Shown here: positions 20,885 to 29,276 of the stretch, piece by piece | How the letters are laid out: each line of letters begins with the position of its first letter | Numbering within the stretch: position 1 is the stretch's first letter | DNA from: JBDRZD01 sp964623395 | GTDB lineage: Bacteria; Hydrothermota; Hydrothermia; Hydrothermales; Hydrothermaceae | Direction of reading: 5' to 3' | DNA: 32,979 nt | Assembly (NCBI GenBank): GCA_964623395.1 | Contig: CAZUSI010000007.1 | Span: 1 to 32,979 of the forward strand | The notes under the pieces: model-generated | Seen by the model: only the letters and a program-made list of their open reading frames with translations | What the model was told of the DNA's origin: nothing | Database searches by the model: none | Made by a program: the position numbers and the translations under genes

Positions 20885-21587
20885 AAGCTTACAAAATTTG
20901 ACAAAAGATGATATGCTTAAAGCAGGGGTTCATTTCGGGCACAAAGCTTATAAATGGAATCCAAAAATGAAGCCCTTTATATATACAAAGAAAAATGAAT
21001 ACCATATAATTGATGTTTCAAAAACATATGAATGTCTTTTAAAGGCATGTCAAAAGATAAAGGAGGTTGCTTCAAAAAATGGGAAATTTCTTTTTGTTTG
21101 CACGAAAAAGCAGGGGAAAGATATTATAGAGGAAGAAGCAAAAAGATGTGGTGCTTTCTTTATAGTTGAAAGATGGCTTGGAGGAACACTTACGAATTTC
21201 TCAACAATTCTTGGAAGGCTTGAAAAGATGAAGGAAATTGAAAGGATGAAAGAAGAAGGAAAAATTGAGTTATTTGTTAAAAAAGAAAGGTTAAAAATTG
21301 AAAAGGAATATGAAAGACTTTATAAATTCTTTAGAGGAATAGCAAATATGGATAAGTTACCTGACATGATTTATATTGTTGATCCTGTTAAAGAAGAAAT
21401 AGCAGTGAAAGAGGCAAATAAACTCTCAATTCCAGTTGTTGCTCTTATTGATACAAATGGTGACCCAGATTTAATTGATTATCCTATACCGGGTAATGAT
21501 GATGCAATAAAATCTATTTCCTTTATAACGAAAATTGTTGCTGATACAATAATTGAAGGCAAAGAAGAATATAAGGAGGAAGTATGA
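20838..21587 (+). CDS. rpsB: 30S ribosomal protein S2
   Basis: A protein of up to 249 residues. The S2 core begins at LTKDDMLKAGVHFGHKAYKWNPKMKPFIYTKKNEYHIIDVSKT and continues through FVCTKKQGKDIIEEEAKRCGAFFIVERWLGGTLTNFSTI, PDMIYIVDPVKEEIAVKEANKLSIPVVALIDTNGDPDLIDYPIPGNDDAIKSI. ATG 20838 lies inside rpsI and has a plausible AAGGAAAGGG site, but the 20 residues it adds are not part of the usual S2. TTG 20898 would give a family-length N-terminus but has no visible Shine-Dalgarno. I keep the ATG with reservation. It overlaps tsf by 4 bp. Confidence 0.93.
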   Translation: MDLQKEEGLTSTLSVRSLQNLTKDDMLKAGVHFGHKAYKWNPKMKPFIYTKKNEYHIIDVSKTYECLLKACQKIKEVASKNGKFLFVCTKKQGKDIIEEEAKRCGAFFIVERWLGGTLTNFSTILGRLEKMKEIERMKEEGKIELFVKKERLKIEKEYERLYKFFRGIANMDKLPDMIYIVDPVKEEIAVKEANKLSIPVVALIDTNGDPDLIDYPIPGNDDAIKSISFITKIVADTIIEGKEEYKEEV

Positions 21588-22180
21588 ATATTGATTCAAA
21601 ACTTGTTAAGGAATTAAGAGATAGAACGGGTGCAGGAATAATGGATTGTAAGAAAGCACTTATAGAAGCAAATGGAGATATTGAAAAGGCAATAGAGGTT
21701 TTAAGGAAACTTGGAATAGCAAAAGCTGAGAAAAAACTTGATAGGGAAGCAAAAGATGGAAGAGTTGATGCATACATTCATCATGGTGCAAAACTTGGTG
21801 TTTTAATTGAAGTAAATTGTGAAACGGATTTTGTCGCTTCAACTGATGAATTTAAGGAACTTGTTCATAATCTTGCGCTTCAAGTTGCTGCAACAAATCC
21901 AATTGCAGTTAAAAGGGAAGATATTCCTTCAGAAATAATTGAAAGAGAAAAAAGGATATATGAAGAACAGGCAAGAAAAGAGGGAAAGCCGGAAAAGGTA
22001 ATAGAAAAAATTGTTCAGGGAAGGCTTGAAAAATTTTATCAGGAAGCATGCCTTTTAGAACAACCTTATATAAAGGATCCAAATATTACTGTTGGGGACC
22101 TTATAAAACAGTATATAGCAAAACTTGGCGAAAACATTGTTGTAAAAAGATTTGCTCGCTTTAAAATTGGTGAAACATAA
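21584..22180 (+). CDS. tsf: Elongation factor Ts
   Basis: A 198-residue EF-Ts of the short type seen in Thermus and other thermophiles (E. coli has 283). The N-terminal UBA-like domain is VKELRDRTGAGIMDCKKALIEANGDIEKAIEVLRKLG, followed by the core VLIEVNCETDFVASTDEFKELVHNLALQVAATNP with the TDFV motif that contacts EF-Tu, and a C-terminal EQPYIKDPNITVGDLIKQYIAKLGENIVVKRFARFKIGE. The second core repeat is lacking, as in other short EF-Ts. GGAGG before the ATG and 4-bp overlap with rpsB. Confidence 0.95.
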   Translation: MNIDSKLVKELRDRTGAGIMDCKKALIEANGDIEKAIEVLRKLGIAKAEKKLDREAKDGRVDAYIHHGAKLGVLIEVNCETDFVASTDEFKELVHNLALQVAATNPIAVKREDIPSEIIEREKRIYEEQARKEGKPEKVIEKIVQGRLEKFYQEACLLEQPYIKDPNITVGDLIKQYIAKLGENIVVKRFARFKIGET

Positions 22181-22182
22181 AT

Positions 22183-22896
22183 TTGGAATTAAAAAGAGTC
22201 CTTCTTAAAATAAGCGGTCAAATTCTCGGTGAAAAAGAAAATATTTTTTGTAAAGATATTTTTTATTCAATATGTGAAGAAATTGCAAAGATTTATAAGG
22301 ATTTTGAAACTCAAATAGGAATAGTTGTAGGTGGAGGAAATATTTTAAGGGGGAGTGAAAGTGAAAAAATAGGTATAGATAGGGTTACAGGAGATTATAT
22401 GGGAATGCTTGCAACAGTTATAAACGCACTTGCAATGCAAAACATTCTTGAAAAAATGGGTGTTCCAGTAAGAGTTTTATCTAGTATTGAGATGAATCAA
22501 GTTGCAGAACCATATATAAGAAGAAGGGCAATAAGACATCTTGAGAAAAAAAGAATAGTTATCTTTGCAGGAGGAATAGGCAATCCTTACTTTTCAACAG
22601 ATACTGCTTCTGCTTTAAGAGCAATTGAAATAGAAGCAGATTTATTTTTAAAGGGAACAAAGGTTGATGGTATATTTTCAGATGACCCTATAAAGAATCC
22701 TTCTGCTCATTTTTACGATGAAATAGATTATGATGAAATTTTAAAAAAAGATTTAAAAATATTGGATGCTTCTGCAGTTGCCTTATGTAAAGAAAACAAT
22801 TTACCAATAATTGTTTTCAATTTTAAGAAAAGAGGGAATCTTGAAAAAATAGTTAAAGGTGAAAAAGTTGGAACATTTGTAAGAAGGGGGGAATAA
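22183..22896 (+). CDS. pyrH: UMP kinase
   Basis: A 237-residue bacterial-type UMP kinase of the amino-acid-kinase fold, which makes UDP from UMP. Motifs: RVLLKISGQILGEKE (the usual LKLSGEAL), GIVVGGGNILRG, DRVTGDYMGMLATVINALAMQNILEKMGVPVRVLSSI, PYIRRRAIRHLEKKRIVIFAGGIGNPYFSTDTASALRAIEIEADLFLKGTKVDGIFSDDP and LKILDASAVALCKENNLPIIVFNF. The start is TTG, as MELKRVLLKISG fits the family, two bases after tsf. The position between tsf and frr is strongly conserved in bacteria. Confidence 0.96.
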   Translation: MELKRVLLKISGQILGEKENIFCKDIFYSICEEIAKIYKDFETQIGIVVGGGNILRGSESEKIGIDRVTGDYMGMLATVINALAMQNILEKMGVPVRVLSSIEMNQVAEPYIRRRAIRHLEKKRIVIFAGGIGNPYFSTDTASALRAIEIEADLFLKGTKVDGIFSDDPIKNPSAHFYDEIDYDEILKKDLKILDASAVALCKENNLPIIVFNFKKRGNLEKIVKGEKVGTFVRRGE

Positions 22897-23451
22897 ATGG
22901 AGGAAATATTAAACGAGGCAAAAGAGAAAATGGAAAAAACTTTAAAAAATTTGAAGACAGAATTTTCAAGAATAAGAACAGGAAAAGCATCTCCTGCTAT
23001 TCTTGAAACTGTTAAAGTTGATTACTATGGAATTCCAACACCTTTACTTCAAATAGCAGGTATAAGTGCTCCTGAACCCCGCCTTCTTGTAATACAACCA
23101 TGGGACAAGAATGTCATAGGAGAAATAGAGAAAGCAATTTTAAAATCAGGACTTGGTCTTACACCTAAGGTTGAAGGAAATGTTATTAAAATTCCTATTC
23201 CACCTTTATCCGAGGAAAGGAGAAAGGAGCTTGTAAAACTTGTTAAAAAACTTGCAGAGGATTCAAAAGTTGCAGTTAGAAATATAAGAAGGGATGCGAA
23301 TGAGAAGTTAAAAACAAAAAAAGATAATAAAGAAATTTCAGAAGATGATTTTATGAGATATCAAAAAAAGGTTCAGGAAATAACAGATGATTATATAAAA
23401 AAGATAGAGGAGATACTTGAAAAAAAAGAAAAGGAAATAGAGGAGGAGTGA
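22897..23451 (+). CDS. frr: Ribosome recycling factor
   Basis: A 184-residue RRF (typical length 185). Sequence includes KMEKTLKNLKTEFSRIRTGKASPAILETVKVDYYGIPTPLLQIAGISAPEPRLLVIQPWDKNVIGEIEKAILKSGLGLTPKVEGNVIKIPIPPLSEERRKELVK at the usual positions, and the three-helix-bundle C-terminus VRNIRRDANEKLK. With EF-G it splits the ribosome after termination. The ATG directly follows the pyrH stop; GGGGGG precedes it. The GTG of uppS overlaps its stop. Confidence 0.97.
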   Translation: MEEILNEAKEKMEKTLKNLKTEFSRIRTGKASPAILETVKVDYYGIPTPLLQIAGISAPEPRLLVIQPWDKNVIGEIEKAILKSGLGLTPKVEGNVIKIPIPPLSEERRKELVKLVKKLAEDSKVAVRNIRRDANEKLKTKKDNKEISEDDFMRYQKKVQEITDDYIKKIEEILEKKEKEIEEE

Positions 23452-24149
23452 TAAATTTTTCAAAAATACCAAATCATGTAGCAATAATAATGGATGGAAA
23501 TGGTAGATGGGCAAAGGAAAGGGGATTTGAAAGATACATAGGTCATAAATTGGGAATAGAATCTGTTAGAGAAATTATAGGAATTTCAAAGAAAATTGGA
23601 ATTAAATATCTTACATTGTATGTTTTTTCAAGGGAAAATTGGAAAAGACCAAAAGAAGAAATAAAATTTTTATTTAATCTTTTAAAAAAAACTCTTGAAG
23701 AGGAGTTAGAGCGTTTAAAAAGAAATAATATAAAAGTTATGGTTATGGGTAAAATTAAGGAATTAAAAGATGATGTGAAAGATTTTTTGGAAAAATGTGT
23801 AAATGAAACAAAAAATTGTAAGGGAATGAATGTTATAATTGCTTTTAATTATAGTGGAAGAGAAGAAATAATAGATGCGGTTAATAAGATTTTAAAGGAA
23901 AGGAAAAACATAAATTCTGAAAAGGAATTTTCTAAACATCTTTATTTAAAAGATATTCCAGAACCAGATTTACTTATAAGGACAAGTGGAGAAATGAGAA
24001 TTTCAAATTTCATGCTATGGCAAATTGCCTATACAGAATTATTTTTCACTAAAAAATTATGGCCAGATTTTAGGAAAAGGGATTTTCTTGAAGCAATTGA
24101 AGATTTTTCAAAAAGGGAAAGAAGGTTTGGTGGAATTGAAGGAATTTAA
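23448..24149 (+). CDS. uppS: Undecaprenyl pyrophosphate synthase (cis-prenyltransferase)
   Basis: A 233-residue Z-prenyltransferase that makes the C55 lipid carrier for peptidoglycan and O-antigen. Motifs: HVAIIMDGNGRWAKERGFERYIGHKLG (P-loop-like start with the catalytic Asp), YVFSRENWKRPKEEI, NVIIAFNYSGREEIIDAV, EPDLLIRTSGEMRISNFMLWQIAYTELFF and the C-terminal RRFGGIEG. Length is normal (240-250). The start is GTG overlapping the frr stop with AGGAGG just upstream. It overlaps the start of cdsA. UppS feeds the glycan pathways; PAP2-type phosphatases such as the one at 14122 could recycle its product. Confidence 0.96.
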   Translation: MINFSKIPNHVAIIMDGNGRWAKERGFERYIGHKLGIESVREIIGISKKIGIKYLTLYVFSRENWKRPKEEIKFLFNLLKKTLEEELERLKRNNIKVMVMGKIKELKDDVKDFLEKCVNETKNCKGMNVIIAFNYSGREEIIDAVNKILKERKNINSEKEFSKHLYLKDIPEPDLLIRTSGEMRISNFMLWQIAYTELFFTKKLWPDFRKRDFLEAIEDFSKRERRFGGIEGI

Positions 24150-24936
24150 AAATTTTAATGAGCATATTACAAGAATAATTGTAGGAACTTTAATTTTCTT
24201 TATTGTCTCATTTTTCATTTATAAGGGTTCATTATTTTTAATGTTTTTTTTAACTCTTATTTCCTTCCTTGGTTCCCTTGAATTTTCAAAAGTTCTAAAA
24301 GATAAAATAGGTAAAGAGAATTTTTTACCTTTTATAATTATAATAACCCTTTATCTTCCCTTTTACTATTTTTTTCCTTTAACTTCTTATGAAACAATTT
24401 TAATTTTTTTGCTTTTAATATTATTTTTTTCCTTAAATTTTTTCAAAATTGGAAATGGAATATATTGGACTTTTCTTTTTTCTTTTCTTTTACTTTACCT
24501 TCCCTTTTTACTTTCCTTTGCAATTGAAATAAGAGAAATTGGAAGAAAACCCTTATTTTATCTTTTATTCGTAGTTTTAATATATGATACTTTTGCCTTT
24601 TATATAGGTAGATTCTTTGGAAAAACAAAACTCCTTGAAAGGATAAGTCCCAATAAAACCCTTGAAGGATTTTTAGGAGGACTAATTGCTGTTTTACTTT
24701 TTAACATATTTTCTTTTAAATTTTGGGAATTACCTCCTTTTTCAATGCCTTTTCTTTCCATAATTTTACCAATTTCTGCTCAAATGGGTGATTTTTTTGA
24801 ATCCTATTTAAAAAGATGTTTAGAAATAAAGGATTTTTCAAACATTTTACTTTCACATGGTGGAATACTTGATAGAATAGATAGCTATCTCTTTGCCTTA
24901 CCAATTTTTTATTTACTTCTAAGAATTACATTGTAA
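24136..24936 (+). CDS. cdsA: Phosphatidate cytidylyltransferase (CDP-diglyceride synthase)
   Basis: An integral membrane protein of about 266 residues with about eight hydrophobic segments, making CDP-diacylglycerol from phosphatidic acid and CTP. The C-terminal signature is present in degenerate form: ISPNKTLEGFLGGLIAV, then GDFFESYLKRCLEIKDFSNILLSHGGILDRIDSYLFALP (canonical KRxxxxKDxxxxxPGHGGxxDRxDS; here LSHGG replaces PGHGG). The start is uncertain: TTG 24136 gives a short hydrophilic N-terminus, GTG 24130 and TTG 24127 are alternatives, and the frame can be opened to 24025 but that lies deep in uppS. It overlaps the tail of uppS and, tail to tail, the deacetylase on the other strand by 11 bp. 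Confidence 0.88.
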   Translation: MKEFKNFNEHITRIIVGTLIFFIVSFFIYKGSLFLMFFLTLISFLGSLEFSKVLKDKIGKENFLPFIIIITLYLPFYYFFPLTSYETILIFLLLILFFSLNFFKIGNGIYWTFLFSFLLLYLPFLLSFAIEIREIGRKPLFYLLFVVLIYDTFAFYIGRFFGKTKLLERISPNKTLEGFLGGLIAVLLFNIFSFKFWELPPFSMPFLSIILPISAQMGDFFESYLKRCLEIKDFSNILLSHGGILDRIDSYLFALPIFYLLLRITL

Positions 24937-25927
24937 TTCTATGATACTTTAATGCCTCCTTTATACTTAAAAATTTATATCCTCTTTGTTTTAATTCTTT
25001 AATAAGTAATTTTAAAAATCTATAAAATTTTTCATTTTTTGAAGGACAGCCTGTATGAAGTAAAAATATATATCCATTAAGTTCCTTTTTTGAAATTATA
25101 TCCCTTAAAATTTCATCAAAATTTAAATTTTCTTCACCCATCCAATCCCTTGTATCATATGTCCATTTTATATGAATATATCCTATTCTCTTTGCCCAAT
25201 TTTTAATTTCATAATTTTCCTCACCATAAGGCGCCCTCCATATCCTTTCCATTTTCTTCTTTGTTAATTTTTCAAAAATTTCTTCACATAAGATCAATTC
25301 CTCAATCAATTTTATTTGATTTATTGTATTTAATGTATTCTGTTTTCTATTTATTTCATAAGTTGTCATATGTGGATGAGAGAATGTATGATTTCCAACT
25401 TCAAAATTTTCTGTGATTTCCTTTGTTTTTTCAGGATATCTTTTAATAAATTCTCCTGTTAAAAAAAATGTTGCCTTTATATTTTCCCTTTTTAATATTT
25501 CTAAAATGCTATCAACCCTATTTGCATAAAATCCTCCATCAAATGTAAGACAAACAATTTTCTCATCCGTTTGAATTTTTAAAACTTCAAAAAAATCTTT
25601 TTCTTCTTTAAAAATTTTTTTAAAATAAATTTTTTTAATTTCAAAAAAAGGGAATTTTAGTATTTGAAATGTTTGAAATAAAGAAATAGAAAATAAAAAT
25701 AAAAAAGAAGAATAAAAAATAATTTTTCCACCAATTGTGTTTAATGGCTCTTTTATAAATTTTATTAATTCTTTATTTTCTTCTATTTTCCATAAATATG
25801 CACATTTCCTTGAACAGAAAAAATGATGATATTTTTTAAATATATCCTTTTTACATAAAAGTTTTTTACATCTAAAACATTTTCTCTTTAAAGGAAGTTT
25901 ATGTTTCTTACAAATTTTCTCTTTCAT
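24926..25927 (-). CDS. Zinc-finger, membrane-anchored polysaccharide deacetylase (NodB domain)
   Basis: A 333-residue protein of unusual build. Residues 1-45 hold a Cys/His-rich segment, C6-x2-H9 ... C17-x2-C20-x4-C25 ... H34/H35 ... C38-x3-C42, resembling a B-box zinc finger. A membrane helix follows at about 68-88. The NodB domain (about 120-330) has VCLTFDGGF (Asp130; the second Asp of the usual TFDD is Gly), ATFFLTGEF, the metal pair in EVGNHTFSHPHM (His180, His184), RAPYGEEN with Arg231 and LLHTGC with His291. NodB enzymes remove N-acetyl or other acyl groups from glycans such as peptidoglycan. With the zinc finger in the cytoplasm, the catalytic part would be periplasmic. No Shine-Dalgarno; the promoter predicts a leaderless mRNA. 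Confidence 0.82.
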   Translation of the reverse strand: MKEKICKKHKLPLKRKCFRCKKLLCKKDIFKKYHHFFCSRKCAYLWKIEENKELIKFIKEPLNTIGGKIIFYSSFLFLFSISLFQTFQILKFPFFEIKKIYFKKIFKEEKDFFEVLKIQTDEKIVCLTFDGGFYANRVDSILEILKRENIKATFFLTGEFIKRYPEKTKEITENFEVGNHTFSHPHMTTYEINRKQNTLNTINQIKLIEELILCEEIFEKLTKKKMERIWRAPYGEENYEIKNWAKRIGYIHIKWTYDTRDWMGEENLNFDEILRDIISKKELNGYIFLLHTGCPSKNEKFYRFLKLLIKELKQRGYKFLSIKEALKYHRITM

Positions 25928-25935
25928 TTTTAAAA

Positions 25936-25965
25936 ATTATAAGGAAATTGATTTTTTTTCTTCAA
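25936..25965 (-). promoter_or_regulatory. Promoter of the deacetylase gene, giving a leaderless mRNA
   Basis: Minus strand TTGAAG (25965-25960), 18-bp spacer, TATAAT (25941-25936); the ATG at 25927 is 8 bp downstream of the -10. It is interleaved with the opposite promoter for the thiolase gene. Confidence 0.65.
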
Positions 25966-25977
25966 AAAATTTATAAT
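25948..25977 (+). promoter_or_regulatory. Promoter of the thiolase-kinase operon
   Basis: TTGATT (25948-25953), 18-bp spacer, TATAAT (25972-25977). The mRNA would start about 25984 and carry AAAGGAGG just ahead of the ATG at 26000. It shares 18 bp with the opposing promoter, so the two cannot easily be occupied together. Confidence 0.65.
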
Positions 25978-25999
25978 TTAGAAAATAAAAGGAGGAAAA

Positions 26000-27178
26000 A
26001 TGCAAGAAGTTTTTATATTAAGTGGTGCAAGAACTCCTATGGGAAAACTTTTAGGAACACTTTCTTCTTTTTCTGCAACTGACCTTGGTGGTATTGCTAT
26101 AAGAGAAGCAGTTAAAAGGGCAGGAATTTCTCCATCCGATGTTAATGAAGTAATAATGGGCTGTGTTTTACAAGCGGGTTTAGGACAGGGACCTGCAAGA
26201 ATTGCTGCAATTAAAGGAGGTATTCCTGTAAATGTTCCTTCTTTTACAGTAAATAAAGTATGTGGTTCTGCTTTGAAAGCAATAATTCTTGGGGTTCAAG
26301 CAATAAAACTTGGTGATGCTGATGTAATTGTTGCAGGTGGAATGGAATCAATGACAAATGCACCACATATGTCCTTTTTAAGAACAGGAACAAAATTTGG
26401 GGATATAAAACTTATTGACCACATGATTTACGATGGCCTCTGGTGTTCTTTTAACAATCAACATATGGGGGAACTTGCAGAATATACTGCTGAAAAGGCA
26501 GGAATAACAAGGGAAATGCAGGATGAGTTTGCTTATAATTCTCATATGAAGGCAGTTAAAGCAATAAACGAAGGTAAATTTAAGGATGAAATTGTTAAAA
26601 TTGAAGTTAAAACAAAAGAAGGTGTTAATATAATTGATAAGGATGAAGGACCAAGACCTGATACATCCTTAGAAAAACTTGCAAAACTTCCCCCAGTTTT
26701 TAAAAAAGATGGAACAGTTACTGCTGGTAATGCTCCTGGAATTTTTGATGGTGCTTCCGCTGTTGTTATTGCTTCTGAAAAATTTATCAAAGAAAGAAAT
26801 TTAAAACCCTTTGCAAGGATAATTGCATACGGTTCAAACTTTGTGGAACCAAAAGATTTATTCTTTGCACCAATTGGTGCAATTAAAAAAGTTACAGAGA
26901 AAACAGGATTAAAACATCCGAATGATTTTGATTTAATAGAAATAAATGAGGCATTTTCTGCACAGGTTCTTGCTGATGTTAAAGAGCTTGAAATAGATAT
27001 GAATAAGTTGAATGTTAATGGTGGAGCAGTTGCACTTGGTCACCCAATTGGTGCATCAGGAGCAAGAATTGTTGTAACCCTCATGTATGCATTAAAGAAT
27101 AGAGGACTTAAAAAAGGACTTGCTTCCTTATGCCTTGGAGGAGGTGGAGCAGTAGGGATTAGTATAGAAGTTTTGTGA
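26000..27178 (+). CDS. Acetyl-CoA acetyltransferase (thiolase)
   Basis: A 392-residue thiolase. Active-site residues are in place: Cys88 in VNKVCGSALKA, the His of GGAVALGHPIGASGARIV and the second Cys in CLGGGGAVGISIEVL. It condenses two acetyl-CoA to acetoacetyl-CoA or splits it in the reverse direction. Nearby enzymes that make acyl-CoA (the 2-oxoacid oxidoreductase) suggest a link to energy metabolism, but no other beta-oxidation or butyrate genes are here. AAAGGAGG site and a strong promoter. The kinase gene starts within its stop codon region (4 bp overlap). Confidence 0.95.
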   Translation: MQEVFILSGARTPMGKLLGTLSSFSATDLGGIAIREAVKRAGISPSDVNEVIMGCVLQAGLGQGPARIAAIKGGIPVNVPSFTVNKVCGSALKAIILGVQAIKLGDADVIVAGGMESMTNAPHMSFLRTGTKFGDIKLIDHMIYDGLWCSFNNQHMGELAEYTAEKAGITREMQDEFAYNSHMKAVKAINEGKFKDEIVKIEVKTKEGVNIIDKDEGPRPDTSLEKLAKLPPVFKKDGTVTAGNAPGIFDGASAVVIASEKFIKERNLKPFARIIAYGSNFVEPKDLFFAPIGAIKKVTEKTGLKHPNDFDLIEINEAFSAQVLADVKELEIDMNKLNVNGGAVALGHPIGASGARIVVTLMYALKNRGLKKGLASLCLGGGGAVGISIEVL

Positions 27179-28059
27179 AAAAAATTTGTGCAATAGGTTC
27201 TGTAAATTTTGATATAATTTATCCTTTTAAAGGTGAAAGTTTTTCTTCTTTTGGAGGAATTACTTATACAATTTTAACTCTTGCAAAACTTTTGCCCGAT
27301 TATGAAATAATTCCTTTGACAAATATAGGGAAAAATGAAAAGGAAAAATTTTTTGAAATACTTTCAAATTTTAAAAATATAAGAGTTGAATTTATAAGGG
27401 AAGTTGAAGGAACTACAAAAAACATTTTAAGATATCACAATTTTGAAGAAAGAAAAGAAAAAATTGAATTTTATGTAAAAGAAATTGAATATGATAGAAT
27501 AGAGGAACATCTTGATTCAGAGGGTTTTTTAATAAATTTCATTTCCCCATTTGATATTTCTTTAAATAATTTAAAAAAATTGAGAAAAAATTTTGATGGA
27601 ATAATATATTTAGATGTTCATAGTCTTATAAGAAAGGAAATAAATGGAATTTTAACTCCTTATTATCTTTCAGGATGGCAGGAATATTCAAATTGCTCTG
27701 ATATAATTCAGATGAATCTTGAAGAAATGAAATATTTTACAGGTCTTGAACCTTCAAAAGGTGTTGATTTAATTTCTCTTTTAATTTTAAATTCGGGACC
27801 AAAAATTTTGAATTTAACACTTGGCAAAAATGGAGCAATTTTGTATTTTAAAGAAAATAATAAACTTATAAAAAGAGAAGTTAAACCGGAAGAAATTTAC
27901 GAAGAAGATGTAACAGGATGTGGAGATATCTTTGGTGCCTCATTTTTATCTTTTTATTTAAAAACAAAAGACCCTTTTAAATCAATCCAAAAAGCAATAT
28001 ATTATTCATCAAAAAAAGCAAAATTAAAAGGAATAGAAGAAGTTATAAAATTTTTGTAA
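27175..28059 (+). CDS. PfkB-family carbohydrate kinase
   Basis: A 294-residue ribokinase-like kinase. The N-terminus CAIGSVNFDIIYPFKG and FSSFGGITYTILTLAKLL give the substrate-binding lid, and the C-terminal signature is DVTGCGDIFGASFLSFYLK with the catalytic base Asp (near residue 251; usual form DTxGAGDxFxAG). Substrate cannot be told; adenosine, sugar and sugar-phosphate kinases share this fold. The centre (residues 60-230) is more divergent than in standard ribokinases. GTG start overlapping thiolase; it ends 3 bp before the convergent outer-membrane barrel gene with no clear terminator hairpin between. Confidence 0.85.
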   Translation: MKKICAIGSVNFDIIYPFKGESFSSFGGITYTILTLAKLLPDYEIIPLTNIGKNEKEKFFEILSNFKNIRVEFIREVEGTTKNILRYHNFEERKEKIEFYVKEIEYDRIEEHLDSEGFLINFISPFDISLNNLKKLRKNFDGIIYLDVHSLIRKEINGILTPYYLSGWQEYSNCSDIIQMNLEEMKYFTGLEPSKGVDLISLLILNSGPKILNLTLGKNGAILYFKENNKLIKREVKPEEIYEEDVTGCGDIFGASFLSFYLKTKDPFKSIQKAIYYSSKKAKLKGIEEVIKFL

Positions 28060-28062
28060 ATT

Positions 28063-29274
28063 TTAAAAACTATATTTTATCTCTATAAAAAATAAATTAC
28101 CTAAATGTTTTCCCATTTCAGAAAAAGGAGAATAACCTTTACCACCTGAAAATAAGAATCCAGATGCAAAACTTATTCCTTTGCCAAAATCATAAGAAAT
28201 CCTTGAAATTGAAAAATAATCCCTATTTGTTAAATCATAAATTAAAGGGATATGGAATTTTAACTTCTCGTTTAAAATTTTTAACTGCATATCAAAGGTT
28301 AAATAATAAAAAACTTTTTTCGTTTGAAAGGAAATTTTTCTCATAAAATCTTCAAAAATGTCAACTGAATTTTTATAATAAAATATTTCTTTAAAACCAC
28401 TTTGAATTTCAAAATATAATTTTTCTTCAAGAAAATTTCTTCCAATCCCAAATATTCCATAAATATATGGATTTTTAATTAAAGAATTTTTTCCTTTTTT
28501 ATCTCTTGTTTTTACATAAGAAATTTCTCCGTGAATTTCATAAACATTCTTTGTTTTTGAAAAATCAAAACCAAAAAACGAAATTTTGTTGTATTTTAGC
28601 CATAAGTTAATTGAATCCTCTGTCATCTTTTTATTTAAATCAGGGTCCCTATCGTAAATATTGAAATATGAAAAAGTCATATCAAATCCCTTTAATAAAA
28701 AATTTAATCTTGTTCCTCCTTCAAAATTTTTTAATTTCTTATCAGGTTTCTCTTTTAAATAGGGGTTTAAGGAGAAAATAATTGTGTCAGGATAAAAAGA
28801 AATTGGGAATGAAATATAAGGCATAGGATAAATATTTTCTCTAAAATTTGTAAAATAAAAAAAAGAAAAATTAAGAAAGTTTTTCCAAAAAGAAATTTTT
28901 GCCGATTCTATTCCCTCTCTAAATTCTTCAAGAGTTGAATACAATCTTGAATAATCCCAAGGAGTTATTATATCTGTTGGATTTAACCAACTTGCTTTTC
29001 CAAAAGAATAAATTTTTTTACCAATTGTTATCTCATAAAAATTTTCTGAATAACTAAAGTAACCTTCTATAGGTCTTATATAAAAATTCTCCTTTTCAAA
29101 TACATCAAATATTGTATTGAAACTTCCATAGATTAGAAAGTTTTCGTCCTCATAATTTACTTTTAATTGAAATGTTAAAGCCTCCTTTTTCCATTTTAAG
29201 GTATCTTCCATCCTCCCAAATAATTCGTATCTTAAAAATCCACCAATTGAAAGAATTATAATTAAGATATTCAT
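28063..29274 (-). CDS. Outer-membrane beta-barrel protein of the RND export operon
   Basis: A 403-residue protein with a short hydrophobic signal (MNILIIILSIGGFL) and alternating hydrophobic/aromatic strands throughout, ending in a C-terminal Phe (FIEIKYSF), the signal for outer-membrane assembly. A segment such as ITIGKKIYSFGKASWLNPTDIITPWDYSR recalls the DUF1302-type barrels that accompany MMPL exporters; this family link is tentative. ATG 29274 is preferred over GTG 29280, with GAGAGG upstream. It overlaps nothing on its own strand but begins 3 bp after the LolA-like stop codon and is the last gene of the operon. It would provide the outer-membrane step of export. Confidence 0.8.
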   Translation of the reverse strand: MNILIIILSIGGFLRYELFGRMEDTLKWKKEALTFQLKVNYEDENFLIYGSFNTIFDVFEKENFYIRPIEGYFSYSENFYEITIGKKIYSFGKASWLNPTDIITPWDYSRLYSTLEEFREGIESAKISFWKNFLNFSFFYFTNFRENIYPMPYISFPISFYPDTIIFSLNPYLKEKPDKKLKNFEGGTRLNFLLKGFDMTFSYFNIYDRDPDLNKKMTEDSINLWLKYNKISFFGFDFSKTKNVYEIHGEISYVKTRDKKGKNSLIKNPYIYGIFGIGRNFLEEKLYFEIQSGFKEIFYYKNSVDIFEDFMRKISFQTKKVFYYLTFDMQLKILNEKLKFHIPLIYDLTNRDYFSISRISYDFGKGISFASGFLFSGGKGYSPFSEMGKHLGNLFFIEIKYSF

Positions 29275-29276
29275 AC

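Noticed and set aside
24025..24135. Upstream extension of cdsA to ATG 24025
   Set aside because: It would overlap uppS by 125 bp and add a basic, non-family N-terminus; later TTG/GTG starts fit better.
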